NCBI GenBank assembly: GCA_963766505.1
Contig: CAVYAL010000004.1
Coordinates: 226,812-290,811, forward strand
DNA length: 64,000 nt
Reading direction: 5' to 3'
DNA from: DATIRA01 sp963766505
GTDB lineage: Bacteria; Pseudomonadota; Gammaproteobacteria; Steroidobacterales; Steroidobacteraceae
Below, piece after piece: positions 9,412-17,648 of the stretch. The first letter of the stretch is position 1; each line of letters opens with the position of its first letter. The notes under the pieces were generated by a model. That model saw only the letters and a program-made list of their open reading frames with translations, searched no databases and was not told where the DNA came from. A program made the translations under genes and the position numbers.

Positions 9412-10488
9412 TCAGCCTCCTTCCTGCTCAGACTTCGCGGCCTTCTCGGCGGCCGGGGCCTTCTCGGCGGCCGGGGCTTTCTTGCGCAGCGCGGCGCGCC
9501 GGGCCATGAATTCCTCCGGGCTCTCCTCGGGATCGGCGTCGACGAGTTCCTCGGCCTCGATCGAGACCTCGACCGCTGCCTCGACGGGCGCCTCGACCGC
9601 AGGTGCTTCCTCTGCGGGCGCCGCCTCGACCGGAGCTTCCTCAGCCGGGGCCGCCTCGGCCGGAGCCGCCGCGACAACCGGCTTGCGCCGCGGCGCGACT
9701 TTCTTCTTCACCGGCGCCGAACGACGCCGCGGGCCGGCCTTGGCCTTGGGACGGCCCTCCTCGTCGAGCTCGACGAACTCGTCTTCGCCCACGGCGACCT
9801 CCGGGATCGTCGCCCGGCCTTCGAGTACGGCATCGGCGATGCCGGACGCGTAGAGCTGGATGGCCCGCATCGCGTCGTCGTTGCCCGGCACCATGTAGCT
9901 GATGCCGTCCGGATCGCAGTTCGTGTCCACGATGGCGATGACCGGGATGCCGAGCTTCTGCGCCTCGTGCACGGCGATGCGCTCGTGCCCGACGTCGACG
10001 ACGAACAGCGCGTCCGGCAGCCCGTCCATGTCCTTGATGCCGCCGAGACTGCGGTCGAGCTTCTCGCGCTCACGGCGCAGGCCCTGGGCCTCACGCTTAT
10101 TGCGGGTCTCGAGCTGGCCGCTCTCCGCCATCTCGTCGATCTCGGTCAGCTTGCGAATCGACTGCCGGATGGTCTTGAAGTTGGTGAGCATGCCGCCCAG
10201 CCAGCGATGACTGACGAAGGGCATGCCGCAGCGCACGGCCTCCTCGCGGATGGCTTCGCGTGCAGAGCGCTTCGTGCCGACGAACAGCACGGTGCCTCCG
10301 TCCGAGACCACTTTCTTGATGAAGTCCGCCGCCTCCTGGTACAGGGGCAGGGTCTTCTCGAGGTTGATGATGTGGATCCGGTTTCTCTCGCCGAAAATGA
10401 ACGGAGCCATCTTCGGGTTCCAGAAGCGGGTCTGATGTCCGAAATGAACACCCGCTTCCAGCATCTGTCGCATGGACACGCTGGCCAT
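9412..10488 (-). CDS. rpsB: 30S ribosomal protein S2 with long C-terminal extension
   Basis: S2 binds late to the 30S head together with S1. ATG at 10488 has AAGGAG upstream and gives the canonical start MASVSMRQMLEAGVHFGHQT. Residues 1 to about 240 are ordinary S2, including the WLGGMLTNFKTIRQS segment. About 115 further residues, rich in Ala, Glu, Pro and Lys with repeated APAEEAP-like units, extend beyond the usual end of about 240 residues. The extension is basic at first (PRRRSAPVKKKVAPRRK), then acidic. The frame is open to a normal stop, so this is a real extension and not a misread end. Confidence 0.95.
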   Translation of the reverse strand: MASVSMRQMLEAGVHFGHQTRFWNPKMAPFIFGERNRIHIINLEKTLPLYQEAADFIKKVVSDGGTVLFVGTKRSAREAIREEAVRCGMPFVSHRWLGGMLTNFKTIRQSIRKLTEIDEMAESGQLETRNKREAQGLRREREKLDRSLGGIKDMDGLPDALFVVDVGHERIAVHEAQKLGIPVIAIVDTNCDPDGISYMVPGNDDAMRAIQLYASGIADAVLEGRATIPEVAVGEDEFVELDEEGRPKAKAGPRRRSAPVKKKVAPRRKPVVAAAPAEAAPAEEAPVEAAPAEEAPAVEAPVEAAVEVSIEAEELVDADPEESPEEFMARRAALRKKAPAAEKAPAAEKAAKSEQEGG

Positions 10489-10516
10489 GAAAAATCTCCT
10501 TGTGGGGTTGAGCCTC

Positions 10517-10588
10517 CACGCACCCCATGTGGCAACCCGCCCGGACTTGCGTTTCGGGCAGGCACCCAGCCACATGTGCCGGTGCGTG
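10517..10588 (-). promoter_or_regulatory. Structured 5' leader of rpsB (possible S2 autoregulatory element)
   Basis: Between the promoter and the rpsB ATG the leader can fold into a long hairpin with three stacked stems: CACGCACC (10517-10524) with GGTGCGTG (10581-10588), CATGTGGC (10526-10533) with GCCACATG (10569-10576), and GCCCG (10539-10543) with CGGGC (10555-10559). In E. coli the rpsB leader is the target of repression by S2; that function here is inferred from position and structure only. Confidence 0.55.
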
Positions 10589-10599
10589 TGCGGATTTCG

Positions 10600-10628
10600 T
10601 TGTCAAACTGAGCCGCGCTTTATACCAT
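10600..10628 (+). promoter_or_regulatory. Candidate map promoter
   Basis: TTGTCA (10600-10605) and TACCAT (10623-10628) are separated by 17 bases on the plus strand and overlap the rpsB promoter on the other strand. The -35 match is good and the -10 match moderate. Confidence 0.4.
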
Positions 10629-10646
10629 AACCGGCCGCTTGTTCAA
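10619..10646 (-). promoter_or_regulatory. rpsB-tsf promoter
   Basis: On the minus strand TTGAAC (10646-10641) and TATAAA (10624-10619) are separated by 16 bases. Transcription would start near 10612 and give a leader of about 120 bases carrying the hairpin at 10517-10588. Confidence 0.6.
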
Positions 10647-10695
10647 ACACTTGCGCGCGCAGGCCGCCAGCGTGCGACCCTATCCGTCGAGAGGC

Positions 10696-11517
10696 ATGCA
10701 GTACTCAGAGCCGGCAGGCACCCACTGGCAGTCCGACAGCGCAGGCCGCGTTTCCGTCAAGACCCCGGCGGAAGCCGAGGCCATGCGTGTCGTCGGCCGC
10801 CTCGCCTCCGAGGTGCTCGACATGATCGGGCCGCACGTCGTGCCAGGCGTATCGACCGACGAACTGGACCGCATCTGCCATCAGTTCATCGTGGACGTGC
10901 AGAAGGCCGTGCCCGCCCCGCTCGGCTACAGGGGCTACCCGAAGTCCATCTGCACCTCGGTGAACCACGTCGTCTGCCACGGCATCCCGGGCGACCGCAA
11001 GCTGCGGCAGGGCGACATCGTCAACGTGGACGTGACCGTGATCAAGGACGGATTCCACGGCGATACGAGCCGCATGTACGCGGTCGGGCGGATGCAGCCC
11101 CACGTGCGGCGGCTGGTCGACGTGACCTACCAGGCGATGTGGCGTGGCATCCGGATCGTCAAACCCGGCGCAAGGCTCGGCGACATCGGGCATGCGATAC
11201 AGACCTTCGTCGAGGGCAATCACTACTCCGTCGTGCGCGAGTATTGCGGGCACGGCATCGGGCGCGGTTTCCACGAGGACCCCCAGGTGCTGCACTTCGG
11301 CGAGGCAGGCACCGGGCTCGAGCTGCTGCCCGGCATGACGTTCACGATCGAGCCGATGGTGAACGCCGGGCGCCGCGAGGTGAAGCTGCTGCCGGACGGC
11401 TGGACGGTGATCACGCGCGACCACTCGCTGTCGGCGCAGTGGGAGCACACGATCCTCGTCACGGCGGATGGAGCCGAGGTCCTCACGCTCGGCGCCCACG
11501 AACAACCCCCGCCCTGA
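10696..11517 (+). CDS. map: Methionine aminopeptidase, type I
   Basis: Map removes the initiator methionine. The dinuclear metal ligands are visible: the two Asp of NVDVTVIKDGFHGDTS, His in GHGIGRGFHEDP, Glu in TIEPM and Glu in QWEHT. The frame is open from 10639, but ATG at 10696 has GAGAGG just upstream and yields 273 residues with the usual VKTPAEAEAMRVVGRLA entry, leaving a short N-terminal tail. The gene is divergent from rpsB, the usual arrangement. Confidence 0.96.
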   Translation: MQYSEPAGTHWQSDSAGRVSVKTPAEAEAMRVVGRLASEVLDMIGPHVVPGVSTDELDRICHQFIVDVQKAVPAPLGYRGYPKSICTSVNHVVCHGIPGDRKLRQGDIVNVDVTVIKDGFHGDTSRMYAVGRMQPHVRRLVDVTYQAMWRGIRIVKPGARLGDIGHAIQTFVEGNHYSVVREYCGHGIGRGFHEDPQVLHFGEAGTGLELLPGMTFTIEPMVNAGRREVKLLPDGWTVITRDHSLSAQWEHTILVTADGAEVLTLGAHEQPPP

Positions 11518-11522
11518 CCACG

Positions 11523-14243
11523 ATGTCCGCCACGCCCGCCGGGGAGTTCGACCCGCCCGCCGGCCGGGTGCCGCTGCCGCCCTGGGGATTCCTCGCAGGC
11601 CTGCCCGAGCTGCTCGATGCCGGCGGCGACCGGGTCGCGAGCTTCCGTCGCGCGCTGGCCGAGGGCAGCGCGGACCTCGAGCGACGCTTCGTCGAAGAGG
11701 AACCGATCGAGTCGCTGGTTCATGATCGCGCCCGGATGGTGGACGTGGTGCTGCGCAAGGCATGGTCGCTGCATGCCGGGCCGCACGAGAAGGACGTCGA
11801 CCTGATCGCCGTCGGCGGCTACGGCCGCGGCGAGCTGCACCCCTGCTCGGACATCGACGTGCTGATCCTGCTGCCGAAGAGCGAATCGGCGGACGGACAC
11901 CGCGGCATCGAGGCCTTCCTGGCGTTCATGTGGGACATCGGGCTCGAGGTCGGTCACAGCGTCCGCACCATCGACGACTGCCAGCGTGAATGCGCCGCGG
12001 ACGTCAGCGTCGCGACCACGCTGATCGAGGCGCGCCTGCTCTGCGGTCCCGAGCACCTGTTCCAGTCCATGCGCCGGGCGCTCGGCCCGGACCGGATCTG
12101 GTCCTCGCGCGAGTTCTTCGAGGCCAAGCTCGCCGAGCAGGCGACGCGGCATCACCGTTACCACGACACGGCCTACAACCTGGAGCCGAACGTAAAGGCG
12201 AGTCCGGGCGGGCTGCGCGACATACAGACCATCGGCTGGGTGGCGAAGCGCCACTTCGGCGCGGAGACCTTCGACGAGCTGGTCGAGCACGGCTTCCTGA
12301 CACGCGGCGAGCTGCGCAAGCTGCGCCAGGCGCAGGACTTCCTCTGGCGGGTGCGCTTCGCGCTGCACATGATCACCGCGCGCCGCGAGGATCGCCTGCT
12401 GTTCGACTACCAGATCCGCATCGCCCGGATGTTCGGCTACGAGGACGCGACCTACACGCTGGCGGTCGAGCAGTTCATGCAGCGCTATTACCGCACCGTC
12501 ATGGACGTGAGCCTGCTGAACGAGATGCTGCTGCAGTTGTTCCGCGAGGCGATCCTGACCGAGGGCGCGGCCGAGGTCGTGCCGCTCAACCCGCGCTTCC
12601 AGGTGCGAAACGACTACCTCGAGGTGACGGCCGAGGACGTGTTCGTCCGCAACCCGACGGCGATGCTGGAACTTTTCCGGCTGATGCAGGATCACCCCGA
12701 GATCCGCGGCGTCCGGGCCGACACGGTGCGACTGCTCGGCCGGCACCTGTGGCTGATCGACGAGGAATTCCGCCAGAACCCGCGCAACCACCGGCTGTTC
12801 CTCGAGTTCCTGCAGGCACCCCGCGGGCTCACTCACGAGCTGCGCCGGATGAACCTGTATGGCGTGCTCGGCCGCTACATTCCGGCCTTCGGACGCATCG
12901 TCGGCCGCATGCAGTACGACCTGTTCCACTCCTACACGGTGGACGCCCACACGCTGTTCGTGGTCCGCAACCTCCGCCGGCTGATGCTCGAGCGCTTCGC
13001 CAGCGAGCTGCCGGCGATGTCGCAGCTGATGCAGAAGGTACCGAAGCCGGAAATCGTCTACCTGGCTGCGCTGTTCCACGACATCGCCAAGGGTCGCGGC
13101 GGCGATCATTCCGAGCTCGGCGCCGTGGACGCCGAAGCCTTCTGCCTCGAGCAGGGGTTGTCGCGTTACGACGCCCGGCTGGTCGCCTGGCTGGTGCGCA
13201 ACCACCTGCTTCTGTCGGTCACGGCGCAGAAGAAGGACATCTCGGACCCGGAGGTCATCCGCGAGTTCGCCAGGACCGTGGGCGACCAGACGCACCTCGA
13301 CTACCTGTACCTGCTCACCGTGGCCGACGTGCGCGGCACGAACCCGAAGCTCTGGAACTCCTGGAAGGCGTCGCTGTTCCAGGACTTCTACGAGCGCACG
13401 CGGCGCGCGCTGCGCCGCGGGCTCGAGTCGCCGATCGACCAGGAGGAGCTGGTCGCCGAGACCCGCGCCGAGGCGATCGAGCTGCTCGCGCGCCAGGGCC
13501 TGCCGCCCGAGCGGATCGAGGCCGTGTGGTCGCGCTGCAACTCGAACTACTTCCTCCGGCACACGCCCGCCGAGGTCGCCTGGCACACCTGCCTGGTCGC
13601 GGGGCGGGACCCGGCAGACCCCTCGCCGCTGGTCGCAGTGCGCGACACGCCGGAGCGCGGCGGAAACGCCGTGCTGACGCTGATGCCTCACAAGCAGGAC
13701 AACTTCGCACGCACGACCGCGCTGCTCGACCAGATGGGGCTCAACATCCTCGACGCCCGCATCACGCCGCTCGAGGGCGGACTCAGCCTCGACACCTACC
13801 TCGTTCTCGAGGACACGGGCACGCCGATCGCCGACGGAGAGCGGGCGCGCGACATCGAGCGAAACCTCGCGAACGTGCTGGAGTCCTCGGAGGTGAGCTT
13901 CCCGGTGGTCAACCGGCGCGTGCCACGCCAGGTGCGGATGTTCACGACGCCGACCCAGATCACCTACTCGGACGACCCGCTGCAGCAGCGCACGATTCTC
14001 GAGATCATCGCCGGCGACCGGCCCGGGCTGCTGAGCGAGATCGGCAAGGTGTTCCTGGCCGAAGGCATCGACGTGAACGCCGCCAAGATCGTCACGGTCG
14101 GCGAGCGTGCCGAAGACGTGTTCTTCGTCTCGGACGAGTACGGCCAGCCGCTGACCGAGACCGCGCGGCTCCGGCTGCAGGAGCGGCTCATCGATGCGCT
14201 CGACCGCCGCGAGCCTGCCGCCTCGGGCAACGCTCGATCCTGA
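11523..14243 (+). CDS. glnD: GlnD, PII uridylyltransferase/uridylyl-removing enzyme
   Basis: GlnD senses glutamine and adds or removes UMP on PII proteins, setting nitrogen regulation. The 906-residue protein has the nucleotidyltransferase motif GGYGRGELHPCSDIDVLIL (98-116, catalytic Asp110 and Asp112), an HD hydrolase domain with LFHDIAKGRGGDHSE near 517, and two C-terminal ACT domains starting near 714 and 822. ATG at 11523 is six bases after map. The upstream extension of the open frame is antisense and overlapping sequence. It is followed closely by dapC. Confidence 0.97.
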   Translation: MSATPAGEFDPPAGRVPLPPWGFLAGLPELLDAGGDRVASFRRALAEGSADLERRFVEEEPIESLVHDRARMVDVVLRKAWSLHAGPHEKDVDLIAVGGYGRGELHPCSDIDVLILLPKSESADGHRGIEAFLAFMWDIGLEVGHSVRTIDDCQRECAADVSVATTLIEARLLCGPEHLFQSMRRALGPDRIWSSREFFEAKLAEQATRHHRYHDTAYNLEPNVKASPGGLRDIQTIGWVAKRHFGAETFDELVEHGFLTRGELRKLRQAQDFLWRVRFALHMITARREDRLLFDYQIRIARMFGYEDATYTLAVEQFMQRYYRTVMDVSLLNEMLLQLFREAILTEGAAEVVPLNPRFQVRNDYLEVTAEDVFVRNPTAMLELFRLMQDHPEIRGVRADTVRLLGRHLWLIDEEFRQNPRNHRLFLEFLQAPRGLTHELRRMNLYGVLGRYIPAFGRIVGRMQYDLFHSYTVDAHTLFVVRNLRRLMLERFASELPAMSQLMQKVPKPEIVYLAALFHDIAKGRGGDHSELGAVDAEAFCLEQGLSRYDARLVAWLVRNHLLLSVTAQKKDISDPEVIREFARTVGDQTHLDYLYLLTVADVRGTNPKLWNSWKASLFQDFYERTRRALRRGLESPIDQEELVAETRAEAIELLARQGLPPERIEAVWSRCNSNYFLRHTPAEVAWHTCLVAGRDPADPSPLVAVRDTPERGGNAVLTLMPHKQDNFARTTALLDQMGLNILDARITPLEGGLSLDTYLVLEDTGTPIADGERARDIERNLANVLESSEVSFPVVNRRVPRQVRMFTTPTQITYSDDPLQQRTILEIIAGDRPGLLSEIGKVFLAEGIDVNAAKIVTVGERAEDVFFVSDEYGQPLTETARLRLQERLIDALDRREPAASGNARS

Positions 14244-14247
14244 GCGC

Positions 14248-15459
14248 ATGAACCCAAGGCTCCGGCGCCTGCAGCCGTACCCGTTCGAGCGCCTGCGCGG
14301 GCTGCTGGCCGGCGCGAGGCCACCGGACGACCTGCAGCACATCCCGCTCTCGATCGGCGAGCCCCGGCACGCGCCGCCGGCGTTCATCGCATCCGCACTC
14401 GGCGCGGCGCTCGAAGGGCTCGGCAGCTATCCGCTGACGGCCGGCCTGCCGGAACTGCGCGGCGCGATCGCCGACTGGCTCGCGCGACGCTTCGACCTGC
14501 CGCGGCAGTCGCTGGACGCCGGTACGACGGTGCTGCCGCTGAACGGCACTCGCGAGGGGATCTTCGCCTTCGTACAGGCGGTCGTGGACCCGACCCGGCC
14601 GAGGCCACGGGTGCTGATGCCGAATCCCTTCTACCAGATCTACGAGGGCGCCACGCTGCTGGCCGGAGCGGAGCCCGTGTTCCTCGACGGCTGGCCCGGC
14701 AACGGCTACCTGCCCGACCTCGATGCAGTCGAGGCCGCCACCTGGAACGACTGCCAGCTGCTGATCCTGTGCAGCCCCGGCAACCCGAGCGGCGCGGTGA
14801 TGCCGCGGGACTACCTGCGCCGTGCGCTGGAACTCGCCGAGCGCTACGACTTCGTCGTGCTCGCGGACGAGTGCTACTCGGAGATCTACCCGGACGAGGA
14901 CCGCCCGCCACCCGGCCTGCTCGAGGCGGCCGTCGCTGCCGGCCACGAGCAGTACCAGCGCTGCGTCGTGTTCCACAGCCTGTCGAAGCGCTCCAGCGTC
15001 CCCGGGCTGCGCTCGGGCTTCGTGGCCGGGGACGCCGCGCTGATCGGGCAGTTCCTCCTCTACCGCACCTACCACGGCTGCGCGATGCCGGTGCACGTGC
15101 AGCTCGCAAGCCTGCCCGCCTGGCAGGACGAGGCACACGTCGTCGAGAACCGCCGGCTGTACCGCGAGAAGTTCGAGCGGGTCCTGCCGATCCTCGGCGA
15201 GGTCCTGCCCGTCGAGCGGCCGGCCGGCGCGTTCTACCTGTGGCCCGCGGTCGGCGACGACGAGCGCTTCGTGCGCGGGCTGTTCGAGCAGCAGCACGTG
15301 ACCGTGCTGCCAGGCTCCTATCTCGCGCGCGAGACGGCGGCGGGCAACCCGGGGCGCGGCCGCGTGCGGATCTCGCTGGTCGCGAGCGTCGAGGACTGCG
15401 TCGAGGCGGCCCATCGCATCGCTCGCTTCGTGAAGACAAGCGGGCGCAGAGCGGACTGA
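14248..15459 (+). CDS. dapC: Succinyldiaminopimelate transaminase DapC
   Basis: This fold-type I PLP aminotransferase (403 residues) resembles the DapC group that makes N-succinyl-LL-diaminopimelate in lysine and peptidoglycan synthesis. The PLP lysine is in HSLSKRSSVPGLRSGF, with CSPGNPSGAVMP and ADECYSEIY upstream, all class I features. ATG at 14248 is four bases after glnD. The placement directly before dapD supports DapC over a general aspartate aminotransferase. Confidence 0.88.
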   Translation: MNPRLRRLQPYPFERLRGLLAGARPPDDLQHIPLSIGEPRHAPPAFIASALGAALEGLGSYPLTAGLPELRGAIADWLARRFDLPRQSLDAGTTVLPLNGTREGIFAFVQAVVDPTRPRPRVLMPNPFYQIYEGATLLAGAEPVFLDGWPGNGYLPDLDAVEAATWNDCQLLILCSPGNPSGAVMPRDYLRRALELAERYDFVVLADECYSEIYPDEDRPPPGLLEAAVAAGHEQYQRCVVFHSLSKRSSVPGLRSGFVAGDAALIGQFLLYRTYHGCAMPVHVQLASLPAWQDEAHVVENRRLYREKFERVLPILGEVLPVERPAGAFYLWPAVGDDERFVRGLFEQQHVTVLPGSYLARETAAGNPGRGRVRISLVASVEDCVEAAHRIARFVKTSGRRAD

Positions 15460-15501
15460 TCGCCCGTTCATGTCGCGCCGCAGCCCGGTCGCCTGTTTCG
15501 C

Positions 15502-15599
15502 CCCTTCCGTGCACGCGTCGAAGACGCCGTAAATCCATCCCTGGAGGCTCCGCGCGCGACGTCCTGTCGCGCGACGGCTTCGCCGCGTGCACGGAAGGG
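15502..15599 (+). repeat. Hairpin element A (98 bp) with 16-bp perfect inverted ends
   Basis: The ends are CCCTTCCGTGCACGCG (15502-15517) and its exact complement (15584-15599). Inside is a core starting GCCGTAAATCCATCCCTGG (from 15526) and an inner 8-base stem CGCGCGAC/GTCGCGCG at 15553-15573. The layout resembles a non-autonomous palindromic element. Confidence 0.75.
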
Positions 15600-15680
15600 A
15601 CTCATCGCGACCGCCCGCCGTTGGTGGACTGAAGAGCGACCACCGACCGTGACGGGCCTTGCGACGCGCAGAGGCGGATG

Positions 15681-15773
15681 CCCGGACACCTGTCCGGCAA
15701 CCGTGCGAGGCAGGGATGCCGAGCCGGAGCCTCCAGGGAAGGATTTACGGCGTTTGCCGGACAGGTGTCCGGG
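15681..15773 (-). repeat. Hairpin element B (93 bp) with 20-bp perfect inverted ends
   Basis: The ends are CCCGGACACCTGTCCGGCAA (15681-15700) and its exact complement (15754-15773); each arm is itself a 7-2-7 palindrome. The same core as element A is present in the opposite orientation (about 15727-15752) with one mismatch. The terminal repeats of A and B are unrelated in sequence. Confidence 0.75.
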
Positions 15774-15900
15774 TAGCCGCCCGCGTCGCGGGCCCGACCG
15801 TTGTCGCGGTAGCCACACTGGCAGTCGAGGCCCGTATCCGGGACCGCAGGAGCCATTGCGGTATCCTTCGGAACCCACAATTCGACGACGCACCCCGCAC

Positions 15901-16734
15901 ATGACCACGCACGCCGAGCTCGCCGCCACGATCGACGCCGCCTTCGAGAACCGGACGAAATACGCTCCCGGCGCCACGCCGACCGGCGTGATCGCCGCGG
16001 TCGAGCGCGCGATCGAGCTGCTCGACTCCGGCGCAGAGCGGGTCGCCGAGAAGCGCGACGGCCGCTGGGTCGTCAACGAATGGCTCAAGAAGGCGGTGCT
16101 GCTGTCGTTCCGGATCAACGACAACCAGCCCATCGAGGCCGGCTATACACGTTTCTACGACAAGGTAGCGCTGAAGCACGCCGGTCACGACGCCGAGCGC
16201 TTCCGCGCCGAGGGCGTGCGTATCGTGCCGCCCGCCGTCGTGCGCCGCGGCGCCTACGTGGCCCGCAACGCGGTGCTGATGCCGAGCTACGTCAACATCG
16301 GCGCCTGGGTCGGCGAGGGCACGATGGTCGATACCTGGGCCACAGTCGGCTCCTGCGCGCAGATCGGCCGCAATGTGCACCTCTCCGGCGGCGTCGGCAT
16401 CGGCGGGGTGCTCGAGCCGCTGCAGGCGAGCCCGACGATCATCGAGGACGACTGCTTCATCGGCGCGCGCTCCGAGGTCGTCGAGGGCGTGATCGTCGAG
16501 CAGGGCGCGGTGCTCTCGATGGGCGTGTACGTCGGCCAGAGCACGCGGATCTACGACCGGGAGCGGGACGAGGTCAGCTACGGCCGCATCCCAGCCGGGG
16601 CGGTCGTCGTTCCCGGATCGCTGCCGGCCGCCAACGGCAAGTACAGCCTCTACTGCGCCGTGATCGTCAAGCGTGTGGACGCGCAGACCCGTGCCAAGGT
16701 CGGGATCAACGAGTTGCTGCGGAATGCGGAGTAG
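15901..16734 (+). CDS. dapD: 2,3,4,5-tetrahydropyridine-2,6-dicarboxylate N-succinyltransferase
   Basis: DapD succinylates tetrahydrodipicolinate, the step before DapC. The 277-residue protein has the N-terminal helical domain and a left-handed beta helix of hexapeptide repeats (about 110-240), with GAYVARNAVLMPSYVNIGAW, GVGIGGVLEPLQ and the C-terminal NGKYSLYCAVIVKRVD segment. ATG at 15901 gives the standard N-terminus. The open frame extends upstream through the hairpin elements but has no family similarity there. Confidence 0.97.
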   Translation: MTTHAELAATIDAAFENRTKYAPGATPTGVIAAVERAIELLDSGAERVAEKRDGRWVVNEWLKKAVLLSFRINDNQPIEAGYTRFYDKVALKHAGHDAERFRAEGVRIVPPAVVRRGAYVARNAVLMPSYVNIGAWVGEGTMVDTWATVGSCAQIGRNVHLSGGVGIGGVLEPLQASPTIIEDDCFIGARSEVVEGVIVEQGAVLSMGVYVGQSTRIYDRERDEVSYGRIPAGAVVVPGSLPAANGKYSLYCAVIVKRVDAQTRAKVGINELLRNAE

Positions 16735-16736
16735 AG

Positions 16737-16855
16737 GAAGGGGATAGGGGATAGGGGCTAGGGGTTAGGGGATAGGGGTTAGTGTCGGAACCGTGCCTCG
16801 GCGCCCGCTTCCCGCACTAACCCCTAACCCCTATCGCCTATCCCCTTCTTCCTCA
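16737..16855. repeat. Inverted array of ATAGGGG/TTAGGGG units
   Basis: Left arm 16737-16784 is runs of GGGGATA and GGGGTTA; right arm 16815-16848 is the near complement ending at the phoU stop. It lies between the convergent dapD and phoU genes. The G-runs could form quadruplexes and the pair a large imperfect hairpin; either could end transcription. Similar units recur at 28548-28610 and 28676-28712. Confidence 0.7.
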
Positions 16856-17638
16856 CGGCGGCGGCGCATCTGCCGTGGCATGCCGCGGATCCTGGCCGCC
16901 GAGCATGTACAGCACCTGCTCGGAGATGTTCTTGGCGTGGTCGCCGATGCGCTCGAGGCCCTTCAGCGCGAACATCGTGTCGATCGTGGCCTTCAGGAAC
17001 TGGTGGTCCTGCATCACGAACGACATCAGCTGCCGGAGTGCCGTCGCGTACTCGGCGTCGAGCTCCTTGTCGCTCGCGAGCACCTGCCGCGCGAGTCCCG
17101 CGTCCGCCTCGTCCACCGCCCTGACCGCGTTCCTGAGCATCGACGTGGACTGGTCGGCCATGTGCCGCAGCGAGCGCGACACCGCCGCGACAGGCTCGGG
17201 AGTCGAGCTGTCGCCGAGGCGATTCGCGAAGCGGGCGATCTTCTTCGCCTCGTCGCCGACCCGCTCGAGCTCCAGCCCCACGCGGGCCACGGCGCGGACC
17301 ATGCGCAGGTCGTTCGCCACCGGCTGCTGCAACGCGATGAATGTCAGCGAGTCGCGATCGAGCCGCGTGTCGTAGTCGTTCACCAGCGGTTCGCGGGAGA
17401 GAACCATTTCGGCGAGCCGCGAATCGCTCTCGAGCAGCGCCTTGACCGCGCTCGCGACCTGGTCGATCACCAGGCCGCCCATCTCGGTTACCAGCATGCG
17501 CAGCCCGCCCAGGGACTGGTCCACCGCCTTCGCGGTGTGGCCCTCGGCGGGGTCGCCGCCGTGCCCGGTCGGCCCGCTCACGGGGGCCTCGGAAACGCCG
17601 GTAGCTCGGGCTTCCGCCCGGCGCTCTACAGGGTCCAT
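16853..17638 (-). CDS. phoU: PhoU phosphate transport regulator (pst operon copy)
   Basis: PhoU links the Pst transporter to PhoR and keeps the Pho response off when phosphate is ample. The 261-residue protein consists of two PhoU repeats, each with the E-R-x-G-D-x-A-K metal motif (LELERVGDEAKKIARFA and LERIGDHAKNISEQVLY). ATG at 17638 follows GAGGA by seven bases; an upstream ATG at 17656 overlaps the pstB stop. It is the last gene of the pst operon. A second phoU paralog lies at 23387-24130. Confidence 0.93.
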   Translation of the reverse strand: MDPVERRAEARATGVSEAPVSGPTGHGGDPAEGHTAKAVDQSLGGLRMLVTEMGGLVIDQVASAVKALLESDSRLAEMVLSREPLVNDYDTRLDRDSLTFIALQQPVANDLRMVRAVARVGLELERVGDEAKKIARFANRLGDSSTPEPVAAVSRSLRHMADQSTSMLRNAVRAVDEADAGLARQVLASDKELDAEYATALRQLMSFVMQDHQFLKATIDTMFALKGLERIGDHAKNISEQVLYMLGGQDPRHATADAPPP

Positions 17639-17648
17639 GAGCCTGTCC

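Larger units (their letters stand above)
15460..15900. other. 441-base gap between dapC and dapD holding two hairpin elements
   Basis: No gene is seen. The gap carries two long inverted-repeat elements (15502-15599 and 15681-15773) sharing a 25-base core. Short open frames here run through the repeats and resemble no known protein. Confidence 0.7.
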
